Below are positions 35,183 to 42,854 of a stretch of DNA of 64,000 bases, piece after piece. A program made the position numbers and the translations under genes. The stretch is from Nostoc favosum CHAB5714 (GTDB taxonomy: Bacteria > Cyanobacteriota > Cyanobacteriia > Cyanobacteriales > Nostocaceae). The notes beneath the pieces are model-generated. The model was not told the DNA's origin and did not search any database. It saw only the letters and a list, made by a program, of their open reading frames with translations. The stretch spans positions 62,001 to 126,000 of the forward strand of contig NZ_JAIVFQ010000012.1 in the NCBI RefSeq assembly GCF_020829495.1, written 5' to 3'. Positions within the stretch are counted from its first letter, which is position 1; every line of letters starts with the position of its first letter.

Positions 35183-35536
35183 ATGACGACAGCCCAATCT
35201 CACCAATCCTTGCTTGAAACTTGCATAGAGGCTTGCTTTGATTGCCTACGCGATTGCGAAAACTGTGCCGATGCCTGTTTAAGTGGCAACATGGCACAGA
35301 TGATGGCTCAATGCATTAAGTTGTGCCGAGACTGTGCTGATACTTGCGCTCTGTGTGCTCGTTTTATGTCTCGCAATTCGCCTCTCCATGCTCAGATATG
35401 CGGAGTCTGTGCTGAAGCTTGCGATCGCTGTGCCAGTGAGTGCGAGAAACACGATAGCGACCACTGTAAACGCTGTGCCGAATCTTGCCGTCGCTGTGCG
35501 GATTCTTGCCGTCAAATGGCGAAAGCTATGGCGTAA
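35183..35536 (+). CDS. Cys-rich four-helix copper-storage protein (Csp/DUF326)
   Basis: A 117-residue cytosolic protein with 21 cysteines arranged in CxxxC and CxxC repeats along four amphipathic helices (ETCIEACFDCLRDCENC, QCIKLCRDCADTC, ICGVCAEACDRC, HCKRCAESCRRCADSC). This is the pattern of Csp3-type copper-storage proteins, whose tetramers hold many Cu+ ions inside the bundle. No signal peptide is visible, so storage is in the cytosol. A good ribosome site (GGAGG, 35171-35175) precedes the start. Confidence 0.9.
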   Translation: MTTAQSHQSLLETCIEACFDCLRDCENCADACLSGNMAQMMAQCIKLCRDCADTCALCARFMSRNSPLHAQICGVCAEACDRCASECEKHDSDHCKRCAESCRRCADSCRQMAKAMA

Positions 35537-35589
35537 GTATCTATAATCGCTGACAGGTACGTTGCAAAATAATTAAAATTTATGCCACA

Positions 35590-35637
35590 CCATGTATTAC
35601 GAGACAAAATCATGCCAATCATCCACGTAATACATGG
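35590..35637. terminator. Inverted repeat after the copper-storage gene
   Basis: ccatgtattacg (35590-35601) and cgtaatacatgg (35626-35637) are exact complements with a 24-nt gap. Possible weak terminator; no T-run. Confidence 0.3.
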
Positions 35638-35800
35638 AATTTCTCAGAACGACTACTAAGTATTACACAATATGAGTAGGAGATAGAGAAGCGATTAGTC
35701 CAGCTATAGAATCTTCAACAATAAAATTCAGCGCTCAAGGAACGGTCAGCCATTACCTTTATGCATGACGTTGTGGACTTTGAATCGATAGGTACATCGC

Positions 35801-35917
35801 CAACTGCTACAAATCCGCAAACGAGAAATGCATTTGCGATCTGGTGAAATACTAGATCGCTTTGCCTATGCAGTGTTAGAGTCTTTAAGACGGCAGACTT
35901 ACTTGACTCCAGTTTAA
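35801..35917 (+). pseudogene. C-terminal fragment of an unknown gene
   Basis: Open frame reading QLLQIRKREMHLRSGEILDR and on to TYLTPV plus stop at 35915. A stop precedes it and there is no start. It lies in the 900-bp gap 35537-36452, which has no intact gene and seems to be a scar between the metal island and the backbone. Confidence 0.35.
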
Positions 35918-36134
35918 AAAGGCTTGTTGTAATGGTTGGAGAAGTATTATCGAGTGAGCTGCGAAGAAAATTAGAAGTCAGCTTTGAGTTTGATGAAGGA
36001 AAATTCTGTTAACAACTAAGTAACAATGGCTACGCGACTTTTACCTCAGCTTGACGAGGAGTCTAAACCGGCTTGTCAATAACATTTGAGATGCGCTTAC
36101 CTTGACTACCATACTCAAAATAATAAAAAAGTTT

Positions 36135-36352
36135 TATCCAATTAACTTACCAACTTCATTTAATTTCTGCTCCAAAATTCCTTGTAAAGATTGAAGTTGT
36201 TCCCTACTAGCATTAGCTAAAGTCATCTCAGATAATCCACTATTTATTTTTTGAATAACTACTTTTATTTCTTTCGATTCTGATTGTTCTGATTTTAAAT
36301 ACTTAGCTTTAATACTCTTAATTAAATCGTCTGTCTCAGGTACAGCTAAACT
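36135..36352 (-). pseudogene. C-terminal fragment, helical protein
   Basis: Minus-strand frame LAVPETDDLIKSIKAKYLKS and further helical, charged sequence (SREQLQSLQGILEQKLNEVG) to a stop at 36135. No start codon; a stop (36353-36355) precedes it. It adjoins the IS630-type element and was probably truncated during that insertion or a deletion next to it. Confidence 0.45.
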
Positions 36353-36452
36353 TTATTTTGATAAGAAGATAAACCAAATTTTAAGAATAGTATAAATTAG
36401 CTTTTGCAAGGTTAATAATATATTAATTAAATATACTAACATATTATTAACA

Positions 36453-37579
36453 CTATAGCAATCCTAAATGATTTGTGAGAAAATACCATACTCATACAGT
36501 TTAGGGAAGTCAAAAATTTGACCATCAATAGCCAACTCAAATAAACCTTTAACAACAGAGAAAGAATGACAGAAAAAATAAAATTCTCGAATTAACTTTT
36601 TTGCTTGTAACCAAATATCTTCGACAGGATTTTGTTGTGGAGCATTTGGGGCAAATCGTTCACAAGTTATCAACCATTCTTCTTTTTCAAGCTGACGATT
36701 CAAAGAATCTAAATACTCTTGGATTTGCTGTGAACGGTGGTAACTGGCACCGTCCCAAATAATTAAAAGTTTTGCTCCCTCTCGTTGTGAGCGAAGGTAT
36801 TCTAAAAACCCTATTGTCGTTTCAGAGTTTGCGGTTTTTGCTTTGTAGGTGAAAAACTCCTTTGTTTTATAGTCTAGTCCACCAAAATATGTTTGCTTAC
36901 TCCGAGAGTTGACAACTGGAACGGTTACTCTTTGAGAGGACTGACCCCATACATAACCACACACATCCCCCCATAACAAATGGCATTCATCAACCATGAA
37001 CACCACTAACTTTCCTGACTCGATTTCACAACGTCTCGCTTCCAGTAACCCACAGAGTTCTTTTTTTTTGATGTTACTAGTTCTTCGTCATGCTTGGGAT
37101 TGTAAGCTTGAGTTTTCTTCCAACTAATCCGGGCTGCATCAAATAAGTCGTAGTAGCTCTGTTTCGACTCAAACACCACCCCATACGAAGATGCTATCTC
37201 GTACTCTAGTTCGCTCAAATTCCACTTATCTTTTGTTTTGAGCCATTCAAGGATACACGCACGCTGTTGTGGATTTAGAAATCCTTGACTTCCTTTGTAA
37301 GCAAGCTTTAATCCTTCTACTCCTGAAGTAAAAAATACTTTCTTCCACTTACTGATGAATCCTGATGAAACCCCCAGTATCGATTGAATGGCAACATGAG
37401 TGTATCCTTCAAGCAACATTTTGACTGCGATCGCCCTTTGAACTTCCCGCTTGTCTTGGCTATTTTCAATAAACTCCGATAGCGATTGCATCCACATTAC
37501 CATACTCCGTACAATAGTTCTGAAAATCACTCATTTCCCTTTTCAGTATTTTCTCACGAATGATTTAGGATTGCTATAG
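36453..37579 (-). mobile_element. IS630-family insertion sequence
   Basis: A 1.13-kb element bounded by imperfect inverted repeats of about 33 bp: the left end begins CTATAGCAATCCTAAAT and the right end is its near-exact reverse complement up to 37579 (two mismatches, then both share TGAGAAAATA). Tc1/IS630 elements insert at TA, consistent with the ends. It contains a two-frame transposase gene. Confidence 0.8.
36464..37530 (-). CDS. IS630-family transposase, made by -1 frameshift
   Basis: The first frame (37530 to about 37062) holds the helix-turn-helix part (YTHVAIQSILGVSSGFISKW). The catalytic frame contains VFMVDECHLLWGD, IIWDGASYHRS and NAPQQNPVEDIW, the DDE triad of the family. The frames meet at a run of nine A followed by G (37061-37069 on the + strand as T9). 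A -1 slip there joins VTSKKK to ELCGLLEARR and on to the catalytic part, giving about 354 residues. The slippery run is a normal feature of such elements, so I do not call it a pseudogene. Confidence 0.82.
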
Positions 37580-37846
37580 TTTAAGCAAGCTACATGAAAT
37601 TTATTACTAATTTATAAATCAACAAATGTTGGTTAAATATTGAAATTTTGTTGATTGGCTTTTTAAGTTAGAGCTTACATAATATAAGCAACCTATGTAA
37701 AAAAAAGTAGTCAGGGATCATTGAATAGTGAGTATTTATTGGCTTCCTCATATAGCTAATTTTCAGGGCAAGTATATGAGCATTTTAGAATTGATGTAGG
37801 CATAAGGTTTTTGTATAAGTATACTTATGATTATGGCTCTCCTAGA

Positions 37847-37952
37847 CTATAGCAATCCTAAATCCTTCGTGAGAGAGAAAATCGCTGAAAGGCTTTAAAA
37901 TACGTACTTTTAATCTCAGTATTTTCTCACGCCTCAATTCGGATTGCTATAG
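37847..37952. mobile_element. 106-bp MITE related to the IS630-type element
   Basis: Begins ctatagcaatcctaaat and ends with ttctcacgcctcaattcggattgctatag, the same terminal repeats as the IS630-type element 268 bp to the left, with no coding capacity. It can probably be moved in trans by that transposase. The surrounding stretch 37580-38328 has no gene. Confidence 0.75.
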
Positions 37953-38328
37953 TTATAGAAAATTAATACTTGATATCAGGTTAAGTCCTTACATAGTAGG
38001 GGATTCAAGAATCAGAAAGCATATTTTTATTAAATCTTTGATTCTATTTTAGCGAAACCTAGTTGTATCAGGTGTTTTAGGTGTTTTTTAGTATTAATTT
38101 ATCAAACGAGGTCTAGGAGAGCTATGATTATTTACTCTGGCAGGATTGATGGAGGGAACAGTCATTTTAAGTGGTTTGCTGGAACCTGTATAATCAACTA
38201 TTTTTATCGTTAAATGTTACTTTTATCAAATAGTTGCCACTTCTTATAAATGAATTCTTTTCTTCAATATAAGGTTTAAAAATTTCGATTTACATCAACA
38301 AAGTGTATTTGCTTTGTAGAGGATTATT

Positions 38329-39261
38329 ATGTCTAAAAATAGAACCAATAAGGGTGAAAAACTCATGTTTAATGATAATACAACCAATAGTAATATTTTG
38401 CTAAACACTGATAATAAACCTCAAAAGCGGTTAATAATTGTTACAGGTGATAAAGGTGGCGTGGGAAAAAGCACCTTTGCACGAGCGCTATTTCAACTGT
38501 ACATTAATAAAAATTTACCCTGTGTTACTTATGAAGCTGACTTAAGAAATCCTCAGTTAGAAAGATATTTCAAAAAAGACTACCGACCGATAATACGTTA
38601 CATTGATATTTTCCATAGAGGTGGTGCTGACGATTTATTAATAAATTTAGATGAGAGTGATTGTCCTATTACGCTATTAGACTTACCAGCACAATCGGGA
38701 GGTTTCTTTGAAAGTTATGTCAAAGAGCTTTCATTTTTTGAAGTGCTTAAAACCGATATTAATTGTCAAGTTACGATGGTTTCAGTGATTAGTAGGGTTC
38801 TTGATTCCATAAATGTTCTAGAAAAACTGCGTGAACTTTGTAAAGATCAAGTAGATTATATTGTCGTCAAGAACTTATTTCATGGTGAAGAAGAAAAATT
38901 TGAGCGTTATAATGATGCTTTTCTGCGTCAAAATATGCTTGCAGAAGGTCTGGTAGAACTTGTGATGCCAGATTTATTCTATAAATCCTACGACTTTATT
39001 GACCGCCATGCTCTGACATTTAATGAAGGTCAGACTCATAAAGGAACAAATATTGTGATTAAGTCGAGAATTAAATCTTGGCTTGCTGAGTTTGAAGCGC
39101 AAATTAACCCAGCATTTAATTTATTTGGCTTTGATATACAACCAGATGATTGTTACTATGCAGCAGTTGTTGAAAAGTCTAAGGAGCTTAGAGAAAATGA
39201 AGAAAAAGAAAAAGCTAAAAATCAAGATTCAAATTTACAATCTGAAAATATAGCTGCTTAA
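38329..39261 (+). CDS. ParA/MobD-like ATPase
   Basis: A 310-residue P-loop ATPase of the MinD/ParA superfamily with a canonical deviant Walker A (GDKGGVGKST) and a Walker B-like TLLDLPAQSGG. A 40-residue N-terminal extension precedes the fold and a Lys/Glu-rich tail ends it. Relatives occur as MobD or TraL in mobilisable plasmids. Ribosome site AGAGGA lies before the start. It leads a three-gene row (38329-40769) with another P-loop protein and a MobE-like membrane protein. The role in transfer is inferred from family and context. Confidence 0.75.
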   Translation: MSKNRTNKGEKLMFNDNTTNSNILLNTDNKPQKRLIIVTGDKGGVGKSTFARALFQLYINKNLPCVTYEADLRNPQLERYFKKDYRPIIRYIDIFHRGGADDLLINLDESDCPITLLDLPAQSGGFFESYVKELSFFEVLKTDINCQVTMVSVISRVLDSINVLEKLRELCKDQVDYIVVKNLFHGEEEKFERYNDAFLRQNMLAEGLVELVMPDLFYKSYDFIDRHALTFNEGQTHKGTNIVIKSRIKSWLAEFEAQINPAFNLFGFDIQPDDCYYAAVVEKSKELRENEEKEKAKNQDSNLQSENIAA

Positions 39262-39284
39262 TTTAGTAGTTTGCTTAGTTTATT

Positions 39285-40091
39285 ATGTTTAGAAAGCGTT
39301 TTGTAATTACATCAGGTGATGCCCGTGTTGGTAAGTCCACAGCTTCTAGGCTCTTGCTAGAGTTGTACTTGAAAAATAAACTCAATGTGCGTGTTTTCTA
39401 CCACGGGCATCGTAATAAACTATCGATGTATCAAACACAACGCTTTGAGATAAACCATTTGGGATTCTCTAGGGGTGATTCTGATAGGTTATTACTCGAC
39501 TTAGAAATGTTTCCGAAAATTGAAGTTATTTTGACTGATATGCCAGGTCAAAACCTCCGAGAATTTAAGTTTTTTGATAAAGATGTTTCACTGATAGAAA
39601 ATCTGAACTGTCTAGGATATCGTGTTACTTTCTTGCACCCGATATCATACCGTAAAGACTGTGTTGAAGATTATCTTCAGGATTTATACCAGCATTTTGG
39701 TAGTCAGGTTGACTATGTTGTTATCAAAAATCATTACTTTGGCAAGCAATTTCGATACTATGAGGGTAGTGAATTCCAAGCTGATATTAAAAAATTAAAC
39801 GGCTTGGAACTAGTTTTAGGTGGATTGCATAATGACTTTTACCAGTTGCTTGAGGATACTAGTTTACCTTATACTCAACTGATTGAAACTAACTCTCCTC
39901 TTAATACTATTCAGCGTTCGATAGTATTCAACTGGATGGAGAATTTTCATAACTCTATTGTTTCTAATGAAATAGCTTCTAATTATCTAGGGTTGAGTAT
40001 GAACTGTGCAGAATTAGCTTCTGTAGGTGCAAATAAACAAAGTCCTTCCAATCTTGATGTAACTGAAGATGTTGAATCTGAGAAATGGTAA
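39285..40091 (+). CDS. Second ParA/MobD-like P-loop protein, atypical Walker A
   Basis: A 268-residue paralogue of the preceding gene, 23 bp behind it. The P-loop reads SGDARVGKST: the signature KGG of ParA-type ATPases is replaced by DAR although GKST is kept. The Walker B region reads ILTDMPGQN. The shared framework (YRHF-like DxVVIKNHYFG versus DYIVVKNLFHG) shows both came from one ancestor. The missing signature Lys suggests it binds nucleotide without ParA-style dimer hydrolysis, perhaps working as a partner of the first protein. Confidence 0.7.
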   Translation: MFRKRFVITSGDARVGKSTASRLLLELYLKNKLNVRVFYHGHRNKLSMYQTQRFEINHLGFSRGDSDRLLLDLEMFPKIEVILTDMPGQNLREFKFFDKDVSLIENLNCLGYRVTFLHPISYRKDCVEDYLQDLYQHFGSQVDYVVIKNHYFGKQFRYYEGSEFQADIKKLNGLELVLGGLHNDFYQLLEDTSLPYTQLIETNSPLNTIQRSIVFNWMENFHNSIVSNEIASNYLGLSMNCAELASVGANKQSPSNLDVTEDVESEKW

Positions 40092-40148
40092 TTATTTGCT
40101 TTACCAAATTGAAAGTGAGACTTTAAATTGACTGTTTAAAAACAACCT

Positions 40149-40769
40149 ATGACTAATATTGCAAAAGTTGTTGAAAAAGTTGTTGCAGAATATTCTGAAG
40201 AAAAAAAAGCAGAGGTTACTGATTGGATACTGAAATTGGGTATTCGGCCTGATGATCCCTTGTTTAACCTATATGCGGAACTGGGTACAACTCAGTTTGC
40301 GTTGCAGCAGCTACCAGGTAGGCTTGACTCGCTCGTGGTGGGTTGGACTGACATGGTAGACGATAAGCTTAATAGTGCTTCTAAAGTGGCAATACAACAA
40401 CAAAAGAGTGCGATCGCAGAAGCGGCGAAGGATCTGGTTAAGATGACTAAGCAAGCTGGCGGGGCTTTGCCTCACTTGGATGTAAGTAATTGGCGATTGG
40501 CACAAGTGGCGGGGGTATTAGGTTTTGTACTGGCTTTAGGGACTGCAATTGGTGTTTTTACACACAATACTATTGCTGGAAGTGTAACTTTTCAGCAGGC
40601 GGCTTCTGGATCTGCCATCTTACAACCCGAAGATAAAAAGCTTCTGGATTGGGCTAAATCCAATGAAGGTAAGGTAGCGCGTAGTATTTATGTTAAAAAC
40701 GCCGCCATCATTAAAACTTGCCGCCAGCAGAAGAAATATTCAGGTGGCTGCATAATTGCAGTTGATTAA
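40149..40769 (+). CDS. MobE-like protein with one membrane helix
   Basis: A 206-residue protein: helical N-terminal part with the segment ILKLGIRPDDPLFNLYAELG, then coiled region, one membrane span (VAGVLGFVLALGTAIGVF) and a Cys-containing end. The N-terminal segment (RPDDP(L/M)F) is typical of MobE/DUF6753-type proteins that follow MobD genes in cyanobacterial and proteobacterial mobilisation clusters. It could connect the DNA-processing complex to the membrane. Confidence 0.65.
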   Translation: MTNIAKVVEKVVAEYSEEKKAEVTDWILKLGIRPDDPLFNLYAELGTTQFALQQLPGRLDSLVVGWTDMVDDKLNSASKVAIQQQKSAIAEAAKDLVKMTKQAGGALPHLDVSNWRLAQVAGVLGFVLALGTAIGVFTHNTIAGSVTFQQAASGSAILQPEDKKLLDWAKSNEGKVARSIYVKNAAIIKTCRQQKKYSGGCIIAVD

Positions 40770-40773
40770 TTTT

Positions 40774-41562
40774 CTAAGCAACCCAGCCTTTATATCCCTT
40801 ATTACTCGTTTTAGCTGTATCTTTTTGACTTTTTTGGTTGGTTTTGACTCTTGTGTGGGTTTCTTGAGTAACTTCTTCTTCGATTTTCATGTCTGTAAAG
40901 CTGAGGATTCCCAGGCGGATTGCTTCGCGGATAGCGTTTAACCTATCTTTGACTCCTAGTTTGATAAATGAATTATGTAGATATGACCTTACTGTACCTT
41001 CTGAAACATACATTACATTGGCAATTTCATTATTTTTCATGCCTCCGGCAGCTAATTGAAGAACTGTGATTTCTTTATTAGAGAAATCACTTAACAAATC
41101 TAATGTGTTTCTATCGGGTGTGTCATTTGACCTGAGACTATCAATCAGAATACGATTAATAGTTGGGTCAATCCATGATTCGTTATTGTACGCAGCCATT
41201 ACTGCTTCAACGAATCTTTCTCCTACTTCTTCTCTAAGGCTATTTTTACAGTAGTAGCAGTCTGCGCCATTACTAATTGCCGCGTTAATGGTATCTCGGC
41301 TGCTATTTGCAGTCATAACCACAATTCTAATTGATGCGTGCTTGGATTTAATTGTGCTTATTACATCAATGCCATCGATATCAGGTAAATCAATATTTAT
41401 AATTACGATATCTGGCTTTTCTTTGTCAACAATTTCTATTCCTTGTTTTCCGTATTTGGCAACGCCGCAGACTTGGATTGTACCAGTTTCAGATAATATT
41501 GTTGCCGCGCCAATCCTAGATATGTTCTCATTTTCAATGATGACAACATTAATAGGTTTCAT
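40774..41562 (-). CDS. Atypical NarL/FixJ-type response regulator
   Basis: A 262-residue protein with a receiver domain (1-125) and a LuxR-type HTH (about 165-225, SNKEITVLQLAAGGMKNNEI). The receiver lacks the phosphorylation site: the canonical Asp position is N56 (VIINIDLP) and the acidic pocket is E10-N11 rather than two Asp. The conserved Thr and Lys are kept. Such pseudo-receivers act without phosphorylation, by ligand or partner binding. A Lys/Thr-rich tail of 35 residues follows the HTH. It is convergent to the mob row. Its targets are unknown. Confidence 0.8.
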   Translation of the reverse strand: MKPINVVIIENENISRIGAATILSETGTIQVCGVAKYGKQGIEIVDKEKPDIVIINIDLPDIDGIDVISTIKSKHASIRIVVMTANSSRDTINAAISNGADCYYCKNSLREEVGERFVEAVMAAYNNESWIDPTINRILIDSLRSNDTPDRNTLDLLSDFSNKEITVLQLAAGGMKNNEIANVMYVSEGTVRSYLHNSFIKLGVKDRLNAIREAIRLGILSFTDMKIEEEVTQETHTRVKTNQKSQKDTAKTSNKGYKGWVA

Positions 41563-41825
41563 ATTATATGCTTTTTTGGTTTGGTATTGGTATTGTCCCT
41601 GATAATAATACTTATAACACTTACCTTTTTTAGATTTCTTAATCTTTACAATTACTATAAATTAATTAGCTTATTTAAAGTTTTTACTATTATTCGTAAA
41701 AACTTTACAAAGTGATTGGGTAGTTTGTGTAGTTTTCATTAAGCAATATATTGACTAGATGATTTTATTTATCACTACTGGTTTTAATAGTTATCAGCGA
41801 ATTATGGAGGAATAGATAATTTTTT

Positions 41826-42071
41826 ATGAAAGGCGATAAACTTTTAGCATGGATAGAAAAGATTGTTGTTTGGTCTTTAATGGGGATGCTATGTTTGGTC
41901 GGGTTAGGCAGATTGCCTGTTAACCCGACGAGTTTGTTTGACTTTACTGCGTCTTTTTACTATTTTGCTGTTGCGGTTGTTATTTGTCCCAAGACTCCAC
42001 TGAGTTTTAATAAAAAGCTGATTTTTGGATTTATAGCTTTTATGTATGGCGTGTGGTTTGGGTTGATTTAA
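41826..42071 (+). CDS. Small membrane protein
   Basis: 81 residues with about three hydrophobic segments (VVWSLMGMLCLVGLG, YYFAVAVVICP, LIFGFIAFMYGVW). The family is not recognised. It ends a few bases into the end of the convergent gene at 42068. A ribosome site (GGAGG, 41806-41810) lies 15 bp before the ATG. Confidence 0.55.
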   Translation: MKGDKLLAWIEKIVVWSLMGMLCLVGLGRLPVNPTSLFDFTASFYYFAVAVVICPKTPLSFNKKLIFGFIAFMYGVWFGLI

Positions 42072-42847
42072 TCTAGCTCTTTAGCAGAATCCTGGTTTTT
42101 GAATTGTTTTTGACTCTGTTCGCGGCGTGCTTGTTGCTCATTGAACAGAGTCTTGAAACGTTCAAATTCCTCTTTGGTGAGATTATTAATGGTGATAGAG
42201 TACTCTTCTGAGTTATTGTCATGAGATGCCAAGAGTGCTTCTCGACTTTGTTTAGAATCAGGCAAATTTCTATCAAGGCTAAGAGTTTGTGAATCTTCTT
42301 CTAATTTTAGACTTGCAGTATATTCTTCACTTTTATAAATAATACTTTGTGTTTCTTTATCTGATTTTCCAAATATATCTAAACGGTTTAAAATTACAGG
42401 AATAACAAACTGTCTAATTTGGGAATCGGCGGTAAGAGATTGTACTCTATCTTCTGGACTCTCTTCTACTGGGTTGCTATTATTGTCGTCATTTTTATTT
42501 GTGGTTTTTTTTATAACCTCTGATTCAATTGTCTTTCCTGTGGACTGGCTTGCTTCGGCTTGTGAAGATGACTCTTGATTAACTTGATTAACTTGATTAA
42601 CAAAAGTGATAGGTTTAATTTCTGTAGAGTTTACTTTTGCTTCACCTTGCACTATTTCACTGACTCTGTTAATTTCCGAATTCAACCTTAGCACAGCCTC
42701 TTTTCGTTCCTCAGCAGTTGGAGGTTTTTTTGCACATTCTTCAAATTTCTCATTAGGTATATTAAGCTGTTTGATCAATTCTCTGAGGAGACTGGCTTGC
42801 ATCGCTGGAGTTAAACCTTCTACTGGAAGTTCGATTAGTTCTTTCAT
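42068..42847 (-). CDS. Hypothetical protein downstream of the giant gene
   Basis: 260 residues from ATG 42847 (GAGAGG upstream lies inside the end of the giant gene). The N-terminus (ELPVEGLTPAMQASLLREL) is ordered, the centre is a low-complexity Ser/Thr/Asn/Glu linker, and the C-terminus has a short motif EYSITINNLTKEEFERFKTL and a basic end. It begins 8 bp past the giant gene, so the two are co-transcribed, and it may be its partner. No family recognised. Confidence 0.6.
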   Translation of the reverse strand: MKELIELPVEGLTPAMQASLLRELIKQLNIPNEKFEECAKKPPTAEERKEAVLRLNSEINRVSEIVQGEAKVNSTEIKPITFVNQVNQVNQESSSQAEASQSTGKTIESEVIKKTTNKNDDNNSNPVEESPEDRVQSLTADSQIRQFVIPVILNRLDIFGKSDKETQSIIYKSEEYTASLKLEEDSQTLSLDRNLPDSKQSREALLASHDNNSEEYSITINNLTKEEFERFKTLFNEQQARREQSQKQFKNQDSAKELD

Positions 42848-42854
42848 ACTAAAA

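Noticed and set aside
37006-37069. Frame break in the IS630 transposase
   Set aside because: A nine-A run followed by G gives a normal -1 programmed slip that joins both frames into one DDE transposase, so it was not called a pseudogene.
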